A stretch of DNA of 57,339 nt from an uncultured Aquimarina sp. (GCA_937951135.1 CALFCI010000071.1:1-57339), one strand, 5' to 3'. Numbered from the stretch's first letter, positions 8,257 to 17,289 are shown. Program-made: numbers and translations. Notes: generated from the letters alone by a model not told the origin.

Positions 8257-9849
8257 TTATTTACTATTGTTTATTGAGGCTAATGCAACCCGATGTGCAT
8301 TAGCCATTGCTGTTAGGGTTACTCCTTTTGCGGGTAAAAAAGTAAATGAAGAAGCATCTGCAATCCATACGTTTTTTGTATTTGATAATTTTCCATTACA
8401 GTCTGTAGTGTATTTGTCATTGCTTTGAGAAAAAGGAAGTGTGCCTGCATAATGAATGCTAGCTCCTTTAGGTGTTTTTAAGGTTTTAAGAGGGGTGCAT
8501 TTAAGTGTTTTTAATGCTCTTTTTAGGCGTACTAGTGCTCTGTTTTCTATTTCGTCTTCATCATTGTTTTTTTTAGCATGAATATGGAGTTTATCTTTTG
8601 TAATGGTATCTATGTTTTTTTCTAATATAATATAGTCTTTATCTGTCATTTCTTTAGGGATATGGTATCCTATTATGAGTAATGATGATTCTAAAACCTT
8701 AAATAGTATTCGTGAAATTTTTAGATTTAAAGGGGACTCTTTTATGAGTTTAAATAAGAGGAGTGACCTATAGGTGAAAAAGTTCGCTACATATATATTA
8801 TGTTGTTCTTTTATGTATAATGAAAGCTGGGAAAATCCTATTTTATTTTCAGTATTTTTTTTACCAAACATTTTGAGGTTGATACAAGGGATATAGTAAT
8901 ATGAATTACACAGGTAGTTTAGTTTCTGTTTAAAATCATTGTTTGATCTTAATACAATTCGTGCGGTTCCAAAAACTGAAGCTGCGAGTATTAAGTTTTT
9001 GCAATAATATTTTTCTTTTGTATTGTTAGCAATGTTCCATGTTTCTACTTCAATGTTGTCATTCAATTCGGTGTATTTGATTACTAATGTGTTATTTTGA
9101 TAGGTAAATCCGGGAAATTTTAGTATTTTATTTAAGGTGATCCAAGGCCTATATGATGATAAGTCATTATCGTGCCAAAAGTCCATATCTCTATATTGAT
9201 ATCCTTTTCTTTCATCTTGGTCTTTTGTAATTGCGGCCAATGGAGTTCTTCTAAGATAGATGTTTTTATGGTGAAATTTATTTTTCAATGTAGAGAACCT
9301 TTTTAGAATATACTCCATACTACGATCCATTTGTATCGGAGTTTCTTCTTGAAAAGTATTGGGTTCATTTCCTTCAGTGATTCCAATTCTATTAAAAATT
9401 GTTGCGTATGCAGCTTTCATTTCATCTGGATCTAAGCTACATTTTTTAAGTTCATCTTCATCAAATGTATATGATCCAGTCCCCCAGGCAACTCCTAGCC
9501 CTCCTTTGGCTAAACTTTCAAATATTTGAGGTTCGTTTGAGGTATAGGGAATATATTTCTCAGTGTCTTTTGTTACATATTTACGTCCGGGTGTAAGGTG
9601 ATACCCGGGTTTAATAGGTCCCCATGGGATTCCTTCATAATTTTTACCTAAGAAAAACTCTTGCTGTTTAGGATCTGTCTTTCGAATATCAAGAAATGTT
9701 TTATTTGGAATTTTAACATTGGTTTCGTTTTCAAAACCGACATCTAGCATTAGTACTTTTTTTCCTTTTTCTAGTATGGTTTGTGCAGCTTGTACTGCTG
9801 TACAACCGGAACCTACGACAATATATTCATGTATTTTTTTTGTTGCCAT
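8257..9849 (-). CDS. GMC-type FAD-dependent oxidoreductase
   Basis: A 530-residue flavoprotein. The FAD-binding motif VVGSGCTAVQAA is at residues 11-22. The C-terminal GMC region is clear: IHYAGTLPFS near 465 and then NVWIADASSFTFLPAKG followed by NAHRVA. Family members oxidise alcohols, often sugars or sterol-like alcohols. The start codon overlaps the stop codon of the upstream 133-residue gene by one base, so the two are translationally coupled. That partner resembles the small subunits of membrane FAD sugar dehydrogenases. Oxidation of a sugar or lipid-linked intermediate is inferred. Confidence 0.85.
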   Translation of the reverse strand: MATKKIHEYIVVGSGCTAVQAAQTILEKGKKVLMLDVGFENETNVKIPNKTFLDIRKTDPKQQEFFLGKNYEGIPWGPIKPGYHLTPGRKYVTKDTEKYIPYTSNEPQIFESLAKGGLGVAWGTGSYTFDEDELKKCSLDPDEMKAAYATIFNRIGITEGNEPNTFQEETPIQMDRSMEYILKRFSTLKNKFHHKNIYLRRTPLAAITKDQDERKGYQYRDMDFWHDNDLSSYRPWITLNKILKFPGFTYQNNTLVIKYTELNDNIEVETWNIANNTKEKYYCKNLILAASVFGTARIVLRSNNDFKQKLNYLCNSYYYIPCINLKMFGKKNTENKIGFSQLSLYIKEQHNIYVANFFTYRSLLLFKLIKESPLNLKISRILFKVLESSLLIIGYHIPKEMTDKDYIILEKNIDTITKDKLHIHAKKNNDEDEIENRALVRLKRALKTLKCTPLKTLKTPKGASIHYAGTLPFSQSNDKYTTDCNGKLSNTKNVWIADASSFTFLPAKGVTLTAMANAHRVALASINNSK

Positions 9850-10250
9850 TATATTTTGAAATATACTAATAAACCTCCAATCATTCCATATATGACTGCG
9901 AGAGGTAGTTCAACTAGTAATTTTATAATATCCCAAGTCGAAACTTTGGTGCTTAAGAAATAGTCGGTGTAATAGGGGTTGCATTCTAAAATGGCTAGGG
10001 CGATAAATACTCTTCTTCGGATTAAAGCATCAGGTTTTACTAGCGCAAAACCGCTATCATAGAGGTGAAAAAGAATGGGGTATTGTAACATTCTGTTCCA
10101 TACTTTTTGTTGATAGTTACTTAGTTTTGTGTCAATTTTATGCACTGCTTGTTCATAATGTAGGCCTAATTCATTAGGTACATCATCTACGTGTAATAAT
10201 CGCTTTGCGATAGTCATGAAATCTTGTTGCATGTTATGATTGCTGCGCAT
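9849..10250 (-). CDS. Small membrane-anchored partner of the GMC oxidoreductase (possible small subunit)
   Basis: A 133-residue protein. Residues about 10-35 (FMTIAKRLLHVDDVPNEL) recall the start of small/gamma subunits of FAD-dependent sugar dehydrogenases. The C-terminus has one hydrophobic segment (LLVELPLAVIYGMIGGLLVYF, about 110-131) that could anchor it to the inner membrane. Its stop codon overlaps the start of the GMC oxidoreductase, supporting a stoichiometric complex. The subunit assignment is a weak similarity judged by eye; otherwise the protein is unknown. Confidence 0.65.
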   Translation of the reverse strand: MRSNHNMQQDFMTIAKRLLHVDDVPNELGLHYEQAVHKIDTKLSNYQQKVWNRMLQYPILFHLYDSGFALVKPDALIRRRVFIALAILECNPYYTDYFLSTKVSTWDIIKLLVELPLAVIYGMIGGLLVYFKI

Positions 10251-10263
10251 TACTACTATTAGT

Positions 10264-11070
10264 TTAGGTGTTTGGTGATTGTTTTTTCCGTATGATAATT
10301 ACATGATGTAGCGCAAAACATTTTCGAATGGGGTAAAAGATGAATTCTGAAAAACGGAGCAGTGGGATGCAAAAATTCGGTAATAATGCTCTAAAGTTGA
10401 GGCCTCCACTAATCAAATATCTTTGATAACTATTGATGGGTTTTTGTAGTATAATTTCTAGTTCTGGGTAGGTTTTCTGGAATTTCTCTAGGTCTCTTTT
10501 AAATACAATGTAGGATAGTGCTTGATTAGCGCCTTGCATGATGTTACTTTCTGGAGTAATCCATTCTTTTTGGGTTTTATCAAACGTTTCTGTACTGAAT
10601 AATCTTTTGTATAAGAATGAGGCGAATAGTCCATGATAGGGTTCTATTAGTACACAGCCACCACCATGATACAGTACTCTAGTTAATTCTTTAAAAAACT
10701 GATTAGGATCTGGTAAGTGATGAAAACAATTGATCCCGTATATAGCCCCTAAGGAACTCTCGTCAAAACACATATTTAAAGCATCAACTTCCATATCTAG
10801 GTGGGTTGTCTTCTTAATGTCTGAAGCGATAATTTCGGGATATACTTTTTTCATAAAACTAACCCCTGCACCAATCTCAAGTTTTCTTCCTTGTTGGGTA
10901 AAGTATTTTTGATCTGAAGTATAGCATAGGTCATAAAATTCTTTGATGACCTGTTTGAACATCTTTTTTTCTTGTAGAATTGTTCTGGATACTTCAACAA
11001 TTTCACTACTGTTAACATCTAGTCCTTTAATTTTAGGATGTATAAGCAGTGTTTTTATTTTATTGATCAT
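10264..11070 (-). CDS. Class I SAM-dependent methyltransferase
   Basis: A 268-residue protein with the SAM-binding core of the Methyltransf_11 type: LEIGAGVSF (motif I, about residue 65), the acidic SDIKKTTHLDM (motif II) and INCFHHLPDPNQFFKEL (motif IV, post-I region). The C-terminal 80 residues are hydrophobic and basic, suggesting contact with the membrane or a lipid-linked acceptor. It lies 13 bases from the small membrane gene and 11 bases from the TMTC-like gene. The acceptor is unknown; a sugar or lipid O-methylation is inferred. Confidence 0.8.
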   Translation of the reverse strand: MINKIKTLLIHPKIKGLDVNSSEIVEVSRTILQEKKMFKQVIKEFYDLCYTSDQKYFTQQGRKLEIGAGVSFMKKVYPEIIASDIKKTTHLDMEVDALNMCFDESSLGAIYGINCFHHLPDPNQFFKELTRVLYHGGGCVLIEPYHGLFASFLYKRLFSTETFDKTQKEWITPESNIMQGANQALSYIVFKRDLEKFQKTYPELEIILQKPINSYQRYLISGGLNFRALLPNFCIPLLRFSEFIFYPIRKCFALHHVIIIRKKQSPNT

Positions 11071-11081
11071 TAGTGTTTTTT

Positions 11082-13511
11082 CTATTGGTTTTTAAGCTGA
11101 TATGCGTGTTCTAAATTTCCTTTTGCTAATCTATGGTTTGGATCGAGTTTCAAGGCTTGTTTGCACGCCTCAATAGCGAGCTCGTGTTCTCCTAGTTGAT
11201 TATATGCAGCACCGATATTGCTATATGCATTTGCATTGGGGCGTATGGTTATAGATTTTTTTGCTGCATTAATACATTCTAGGTATTTTTTATTGTTGTA
11301 GCAGCGTAGACTATAATTTAAAAAGTCATCTGCAGTCTTAAGGAAGGCTGTGTTTTGTGTTTCTGAAGTTTTAGAATTCCTTACAGCTATAGCATGCGCT
11401 AAGTTGTTTTTTGCTAATTGATATTCAGGCTTAATTTTTAATGCTTTTTCATAGCTCTCAATAGCTTTGTTATAATTGCCAAGGTGGAATTGTGCAATCC
11501 CTATATTGTTATAGGCTTCCGGGTAATCCTTTTTTAAAGATAAAGCTCGACGAGCAGCATCGATAGTTTGATTAAAATTACCATTTTGGAAATAATTTAG
11601 GCTTAAACCTAGATACTTTTCTGCAGTTGGATTTTTCTTTGCGTCTTCCTCTAGAATCACAATTTTGGATTTCTGTTGTGCTGCAATAGTAATATACTGT
11701 TGTACTTTTGTATGGTTGGGGAATTTTTGTATAGCATCTGTTGTTAAATCTCGTAGGGCCTTCCAGTCTTCTAAGGTGTGATGTATTTGTAGTAGCGAGA
11801 GTAAAGATGCGATATGATTTGGGGATAAGGCAATCACTTTTGAAAATGCATTTTTAGCTTCGAGATATCGTTTTTGATCATTTAGGAAATTTCCGTAATG
11901 ATACCAAGCAGCATAAGACGATGTATTGAGGTTAAGGGCTTTTTTGAAGTTGTTTTCGGCTTCAGTGGGTTTATTTATCGCATTTTTAAGGATACCCATA
12001 TTGATGTATAATACGGTATAGTTTGGACTGATTTTAATTCCTTTTTTATAATATTTTTCTGCAGTACTATACTCTCCTTTTGCCATTAAAGCAATGCCAT
12101 AGTTCATTAAGGCTCTGGCATTTTTTGGACTTTTAATTGTAGTGTCTTTCCATAGGCTTAGTTCGCTTCTCCATACTTTGTTTCGTTGTCGAATGCCGTA
12201 AATATTACCTCCTATAAAGGTGGCGAAAACTACAAATAATAAAATTCGGAATTTGCTTTGAGCGAGGAGTGAAGGGAGGTGTTTTTCTATGATATATTTG
12301 GTGCCAAATATAAATGCAATAGTTAATCCGATATATGGGGTGAATGCTCTGTGATCGTTTAATACTTCTGATAGTGGTATAAATGATGACGTTGGCAGTA
12401 ATGCAATAAGAAACCATAATACTCCAAATGAGAATAAGCGTGTTTCTTTGTGTTTGGAAGCCTTTAGTGCTGCATAAACTAATATCCCAATACATAAAAT
12501 GCCTAGCAGTACTCTATAGTCTAGTACAGATGTATATGCTGCCCAGTCGGTATCTGCTGAGAGGTTATATGGAATGAAATAAGTAAGTATGTAATGACAT
12601 ATTACCATAGGTTGTGTAATGAGGTAGTTATACCTGCTTAAGTGGCTTAATGCTAATGAATCGGGACGCATTGCTGTGTGAATTCCATAAAAGAGTATAG
12701 AAATGAGGAATGCTGGAAATGCTTTTCGAAGCCCACGAATACATTTTTTAAATTGTTCTTTTTTATACCAATGTAATAGGTCTGTTTGTTCTTCAAAAAT
12801 TAGAATATAAAGGAGAAGGAGTGGGGCAAATACAAGTGCCATTTCTTTGGCAAAGAATCCTATGCATGGGAATATAAGATAAGCTAATGTTTTTCTCCAA
12901 CCCCCCCCGTGAATGAATGCTGTAAGTCCAATGATGACAAATAGTGCTGCGGTGATTTCGGCACGCTGGATAATATAATTTACGGTTTCAGCATTGGCGC
13001 AAAGGGTTCCGAAAATAAGGGCAATGCTCAGTGCCCAGAATGGATTGTAATTCGAAAAATCAATATGATCTAATAAATTTTTGATCATCACACAAATTAC
13101 AATGCATAACAGTATAAAGGTGATGAAAATATGGATATGAAATATGACAGGATTTAATCCATTTGCTATTTTGTAATCAATAGCATTTTCTAATACGGTA
13201 TATGGGCGATAGGTTTGATTGGCAGGTAAGGTGCTAAAGGTTGTAGCATCTGTGAAAAATGTATACGGGCGTATCTCTTGGATGGCACCATTATTTTCGA
13301 TAGTATGGCTGTCATCAAATTGGAAGGCGTTAGAAAAGTGATTAGCATAAGCAAATCCTATAAGCACGATACTTACTATAGATAGTAGTATGAAAATAGG
13401 ATTTTTAAATGTATTGTATTGATTTTGAGAGATTCCTGTGATGCGATACAGTGGAGTTATTACTTTTTGTACTATTGTAAACATTGAACATTTAGTTTTT
13501 AAAGGGATCAC
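11082..13511 (-). CDS. TMTC-like GT-C membrane glycosyltransferase with C-terminal TPR repeats
   Basis: An 809-residue protein. Residues about 38-460 hold many membrane segments. The first periplasmic loop has the GT-C acidic pair in FQFDDSHTIENN (Asp66-Asp67), followed by YRPYTVLENAIDY and the FHIHIF segment, an arrangement like the eukaryotic TMTC protein O-mannosyltransferases (DUF1736 class). Residues about 460-800 are TPR units (for example AKNNLAHAI, AYNNIGIAQFHLGNYNKAIE). Members transfer sugar from a polyprenyl-phosphate donor to protein on the outer face of the membrane, and the operon encodes a matching synthase-like GT2. First gene of the operon. Position 12901-12908 is a G8 tract in the coding strand, a possible slippage site. 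Acceptor and sugar are unknown. Confidence 0.8.
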   Translation of the reverse strand: MIPLKTKCSMFTIVQKVITPLYRITGISQNQYNTFKNPIFILLSIVSIVLIGFAYANHFSNAFQFDDSHTIENNGAIQEIRPYTFFTDATTFSTLPANQTYRPYTVLENAIDYKIANGLNPVIFHIHIFITFILLCIVICVMIKNLLDHIDFSNYNPFWALSIALIFGTLCANAETVNYIIQRAEITAALFVIIGLTAFIHGGGWRKTLAYLIFPCIGFFAKEMALVFAPLLLLYILIFEEQTDLLHWYKKEQFKKCIRGLRKAFPAFLISILFYGIHTAMRPDSLALSHLSRYNYLITQPMVICHYILTYFIPYNLSADTDWAAYTSVLDYRVLLGILCIGILVYAALKASKHKETRLFSFGVLWFLIALLPTSSFIPLSEVLNDHRAFTPYIGLTIAFIFGTKYIIEKHLPSLLAQSKFRILLFVVFATFIGGNIYGIRQRNKVWRSELSLWKDTTIKSPKNARALMNYGIALMAKGEYSTAEKYYKKGIKISPNYTVLYINMGILKNAINKPTEAENNFKKALNLNTSSYAAWYHYGNFLNDQKRYLEAKNAFSKVIALSPNHIASLLSLLQIHHTLEDWKALRDLTTDAIQKFPNHTKVQQYITIAAQQKSKIVILEEDAKKNPTAEKYLGLSLNYFQNGNFNQTIDAARRALSLKKDYPEAYNNIGIAQFHLGNYNKAIESYEKALKIKPEYQLAKNNLAHAIAVRNSKTSETQNTAFLKTADDFLNYSLRCYNNKKYLECINAAKKSITIRPNANAYSNIGAAYNQLGEHELAIEACKQALKLDPNHRLAKGNLEHAYQLKNQ
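12901..12908 (-). repeat. Homopolymeric G8 tract inside the TMTC-like gene
   Basis: Eight consecutive G on the coding strand encode Gly-Gly-Gly at about residues 202-204. Gain or loss of one base would shift the frame and remove the distal membrane part and the TPR domain. I noticed no equally long G or C run elsewhere in this AT-rich window. Confidence 0.85.
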
Positions 13512-13684
13512 TTCTTGTTGTGATTCTCAATAGTTTCAGTAAAAAATATTTTTTTAGTTTTAGAGGTCAATTTATGAAACTTCTTGCGCTATCACAATTA
13601 AATTGAGGTTTTTTGTAAAACCGGATGTCAAGCAGAATTATATGAGGTGCTATTATTAATGTAGTAGCATAAAACGTGGAAATG

Positions 13685-13978
13685 TTACATTTTACGCTTT
13701 ATAGCCCCAGTAATTTCATTAATTTCTTCCTTTACGGAGTCAATCTCTTTAGTGACATCTTTGGTAAGTGAAGAAGTGAGATCACTATCAATACCGTGTT
13801 GTTCCGCACTTTTAGTAATTTCTGTTTTAATATCATTGGTAGCGTCTTTTAGCGTGCGCATCCCTTTTCCTAGACCTCTAGCGATTTCTGGAATTTTATC
13901 AGCACCAAATACCAATACCAATATTAATACAATAAAGGCAATTTCTGTTCCGCTAATAAATAAGGGTAGGTGTACCAT
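13685..13978 (-). CDS. tatA: Sec-independent twin-arginine translocase subunit TatA/TatE
   Basis: A 97-residue protein with a short periplasmic N-terminus, one membrane helix (about residues 10-23, IAFIVLILVLVFG), the hinge FGADKIPEIARGLGKGM and an amphipathic then charged coiled tail. That is the standard TatA layout: oligomers form the transport path for folded proteins with a twin-arginine signal. It stands alone here; no tatC is in the window. A TATCTTTG element directly upstream may give an almost leaderless transcript. Confidence 0.9.
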   Translation of the reverse strand: MVHLPLFISGTEIAFIVLILVLVFGADKIPEIARGLGKGMRTLKDATNDIKTEITKSAEQHGIDSDLTSSLTKDVTKEIDSVKEEINEITGAIKRKM

Positions 13979-13985
13979 AGTGTTG

Positions 13986-13993
13986 CAAAGATA
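13986..13993 (-). promoter_or_regulatory. -7 element for tatA
   Basis: On the minus strand this reads TATCTTTG, an exact match to TAnnTTTG, 8 bases upstream of the tatA start codon. No clear -33 TTTG is seen. Confidence 0.5.
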
Positions 13994-14052
13994 AACACAT
14001 TTTTAAATGGATGTGTCGTAGTACTGGATAAAAATTAAATATATATGGATTA

Positions 14053-14282
14053 TCATTAGTGTCTACTAAAAAAACACTCTTACATCCCTTGCTTTTAAAA
14101 GCGTAACAGTCTTTATCTTCTAAATTGATTTCATTAGAAAGTTGTACTCCATTTAGGAGTAACGTACATTTATCTGTAGTTGATATTTTTTAATAATTTG
14201 ATAATCATATTTTTACGCACAAGTCTTGGCTCTTGATTCCTGTAGCGAAGCGATCTATATTCTGTTAAGTGGACACTAGTGA
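14053..14282. mobile_element. MITE-like non-autonomous element, copy 1 (230 bp)
   Basis: The ends are imperfect 15-bp inverted repeats, TCATTAGTGTCTACT and AGTGGACACTAGTGA. The element is flanked on both sides by the 7-bp duplication TGGATTA (14046-14052 and 14283-14289). The interior is about 90 percent identical by eye to the copy at 27516-27749 and holds no open frame of useful length. It fills the gap between tatA and the M1 peptidase gene. Mobilisation by a transposase encoded elsewhere is inferred. Confidence 0.85.
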
Positions 14283-14308
14283 TGGATTATAGATACTGTA
14301 ATTTGTAT

Positions 14309-16573
14309 TTAAGGTTTTATCCAATTGTTATTAGACCTGTCAATATCTGCTGTTTTTTCTTCAGGATCAACTTCAATTTTTAGTAATTCTTTTTCAGTAG
14401 CTAAAGATTTATTGACTTCTAAATCATTTTTTCGCCAGATTTGCGCTGGATATGTAATGGTCTTGGTGGTTTCATCAGCATAGGTATATTTTACGATGAG
14501 CGGCATTACTAAACCTCCGGGTTTCTCGAAGGTAATTTGGTAAAAGTATTTAGGAGATTTCAATAAGGCTCTCTCGACAGCCGTAAAATTATCCATTAGA
14601 TATTCTTTTAATACTTTTGAATTCTCGATAGGTTTTTTTTTGCTTTCAGTAGGATTATATTCTTCACTACCTACTTCGACTAGATACACTCTAGGGCCTA
14701 AATCACTTTCAGTAATTCCTCTAGCATTGATAAAGTCTTTTGCTCGTTTATTCATCGTGGAAGAGACTACAAATTGCGTTACAGATTTTACTCCCATATC
14801 GGAATAATCGGTGGTGTAAAACCAACCTCTCCAAAACCAATCTAGGTCAAAAGCAGAAGCATCTTCCATGGTTCTGAAAAAATCTTCGGGGGTGGGATGC
14901 TTGAACATCCATCGTTTTGAATAGGTTTTAAAGGCATAATCAAAGAGTTCTTTACCCATTACTGTTTCTCGCAGTATTGTTAATGCTGTTGCAGGTTTTC
15001 CATAAGCATTGTTTCCAAATTGATAAATATTATTGGATTGCGTCATGATTGGGGATATTTTGCTTTGATCTCCACTCATGTACGGAATTATTTTTTTAGC
15101 AGGGCCTCTTCTAGAAGGGAATACATCATACGGTTTTACAGCTTCTGGATACGCTTTACTAAAATCTTGTTCTGCTACATATTGCAAAAAGGTATTTAAT
15201 CCTTCATCCATCCAAGTCCATTGGCGTTCATCACTATTTACGATCATAGGGAAGAAGTTATGTCCGATTTCATGAATGATCACTCCCATCATGTTAAATT
15301 TGACACGATCAGAATAAGAGCCATCAGGATCAGGTCTGCCATAATTCCAGCAGATCATAGGATACTCCATACCTTGTTGTTTTGCATGTACAGAAATCGC
15401 TTTGTGATAAGGGTAGTTAAATGTCATTCGGCTATATGATTTTAGTGTGCTAGCCACCACTTTAGTAGACCATTCTTCCCACAATGGGTTTCCTTCTTTT
15501 GGATATAAGGATACTGCCATTACGTCTTTGTTTCCAACTTTTACAGCCATCATATCATAAATAAAACGCCTTGACGTAGCAAATCCAAAATCACGTACAT
15601 TTTTGGCTTTTAGTTTCCATGTCTTTTTGGAAGTAGCCATTGTTTTTGAAGCAGCGTCTGCTTCTTCTTGTGATACAATGATAACAGGTGTTGTATATGA
15701 TTTTTTAGCGTTTTCATATCTGCTCATCATCGTTTTAGAAAATACTTCTTTTCTATTGGTTAATATTCCTGTTCCATCTAAAATGTGATCGGAAGGTACT
15801 GTAATGTTTACTTCGAAATTACCAAACGGTAATGCAAATTCTCCTCGACCCCAAAATTGTGAGTTTTGCCATCCTTCTACATCGTTATATACTGCCATTC
15901 TTGGGTAGAACTGAGCAATGACATACGCTCTATTTCCATCTTCAAATTCTTCGTATCCTGATCTTGCTCTGTCAGTAAGATGGTTATTGATGTTATACCA
16001 CCATTGTATCGAAAATTCAAATTTTCCACCCGGTTTTAAATGTGTTGGCATCTCAATCCGCATCATGGTTTGATGGATTGTATGTGGTAATGCTTTGCCA
16101 TTAACACCTGTTACGGACACGATATTAAAGCCTCCATCAAACGGCTCGTTGTAATGTTGTTTTACAAAATCATCTGGCATATCAGCAATACCCAATGTCT
16201 CATTTTCAATTAATGGTGAAGGTGATGTTTTTGATCGAACATTTTGATCTAACTGTACCCATAAAAATTCTAAATTGTCAGGAGAGTTGTTCGTATATGT
16301 AATCGTTTCTTTACCTGTAAGTTTTTTATTTTGGTCATCCAATTGAATATCCATGATATAATCAGCTTGTTGCTGATAATATTGCGATCCAGGTGCTCCG
16401 GATGCAGTACGGTACATATTGGGTGTCGCTAATTCTTCATACAATTGTCTGAATTTATTGCTATTGATATGCCCCTGTTCTTTTTGAGGTGCTATTGGAG
16501 TTGGTTGTTGTGCACTTATATTTGAGCATAATACTAAAAATGCAACAAAAAAGATGGAATATTCTTTTTTCAT
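14309..16573 (-). CDS. M1 family zinc metallopeptidase (aminopeptidase N-like), exported
   Basis: A 754-residue protein with a signal peptide (residues 1-21, ending NISA-Q). The zinc site is intact: HEIGH at 434-438 with the third ligand Glu457 exactly 18 residues on (WMDEG). The exopeptidase motif that normally reads GxMEN appears as GMEYP upstream of it. Members cleave N-terminal residues from peptides; the signal peptide places this one in the periplasm or outside. It lies 59 bases after the DUF6702 gene on the same strand. Confidence 0.92.
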   Translation of the reverse strand: MKKEYSIFFVAFLVLCSNISAQQPTPIAPQKEQGHINSNKFRQLYEELATPNMYRTASGAPGSQYYQQQADYIMDIQLDDQNKKLTGKETITYTNNSPDNLEFLWVQLDQNVRSKTSPSPLIENETLGIADMPDDFVKQHYNEPFDGGFNIVSVTGVNGKALPHTIHQTMMRIEMPTHLKPGGKFEFSIQWWYNINNHLTDRARSGYEEFEDGNRAYVIAQFYPRMAVYNDVEGWQNSQFWGRGEFALPFGNFEVNITVPSDHILDGTGILTNRKEVFSKTMMSRYENAKKSYTTPVIIVSQEEADAASKTMATSKKTWKLKAKNVRDFGFATSRRFIYDMMAVKVGNKDVMAVSLYPKEGNPLWEEWSTKVVASTLKSYSRMTFNYPYHKAISVHAKQQGMEYPMICWNYGRPDPDGSYSDRVKFNMMGVIIHEIGHNFFPMIVNSDERQWTWMDEGLNTFLQYVAEQDFSKAYPEAVKPYDVFPSRRGPAKKIIPYMSGDQSKISPIMTQSNNIYQFGNNAYGKPATALTILRETVMGKELFDYAFKTYSKRWMFKHPTPEDFFRTMEDASAFDLDWFWRGWFYTTDYSDMGVKSVTQFVVSSTMNKRAKDFINARGITESDLGPRVYLVEVGSEEYNPTESKKKPIENSKVLKEYLMDNFTAVERALLKSPKYFYQITFEKPGGLVMPLIVKYTYADETTKTITYPAQIWRKNDLEVNKSLATEKELLKIEVDPEEKTADIDRSNNNWIKP

Positions 16574-16632
16574 TCTATGGTGTCTTAAGGATACAAGACT
16601 ACAAAATAGTCTTTTTTAGTTTAGAAATGTGA

Positions 16633-17133
16633 TTATTTAGCAAACTTTAATAGTCCTTTATGATTTTCTTTTTCTAAAATTAAAGTTTTTCGTTGATTTC
16701 CCTTCTTCACATGTACAATGTTTTGTTGTGCTTCAAAGAAATCCATGAGTATAGTATTAGAGATCTGGATACTTTCAAAATTAGAAATGTTAGCAGCTTT
16801 AAAGTGACAAAGGAGTAGGTCGTCTTCAAAGTTTACCGCTATAAGTTGACTTGGGATTTGTTGATCATCAATATGTATTACAAATTTTTCATTACAATAT
16901 TGTTTCAAATATGTTTTCCAAGAGGTATTGTTTTTGTCCTGGTCTATGGCAATCGCAGTATCATATCGCTTTTGTAACACTAGTTCGATATCTTCAGCAG
17001 TGTATCTCGAGAGTATTTCTAACGATTGTGAGGTTTCATTATAATTGATCTGACTGATGCTGCTGTAAAATTTATGTGTTGTAGTAAAAGCAGTTATACT
17101 GAGTACTATGAATACACCTATGATTTTTTTCAT
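16633..17133 (-). CDS. DUF6702 family protein
   Basis: A 166-residue protein with an N-terminal hydrophobic export segment (residues 1-20). The stretch HKFYSSISQINYNETSQSLEILSRYTAEDIE fits the DUF6702 family that I associate with M1 peptidase genes in flavobacteria; that linkage also holds here. The predicted mature protein is small and beta-rich. Its function is unknown; a periplasmic partner role for the peptidase is only a guess. Confidence 0.8.
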   Translation of the reverse strand: MKKIIGVFIVLSITAFTTTHKFYSSISQINYNETSQSLEILSRYTAEDIELVLQKRYDTAIAIDQDKNNTSWKTYLKQYCNEKFVIHIDDQQIPSQLIAVNFEDDLLLCHFKAANISNFESIQISNTILMDFFEAQQNIVHVKKGNQRKTLILEKENHKGLLKFAK

Positions 17134-17209
17134 TTGGTAGCGTAAATTAGTGTTAAGATTTTGTCCTGACGCCTTGGAATTAAAATTTGGAAGTAAAAAT
17201 AAACAATAG

Positions 17210-17229
17210 TTAACAAGGTAGCTTGTTAA
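17210..17229. promoter_or_regulatory. Perfect palindrome in the DUF6702/pepE divergent promoter region
   Basis: TTAACAAG-GTAG-CTTGTTAA has two exact 8-bp arms around a 4-base centre. It sits between divergent genes, 61 bases before the pepE start, where an operator would be expected. No regulator is identified. Confidence 0.4.
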
Positions 17230-17289
17230 AATAAGAGAATTTCATTCTTAATGGATTGCTATTCTGTAATTTCATCGTAAATTTATAGT

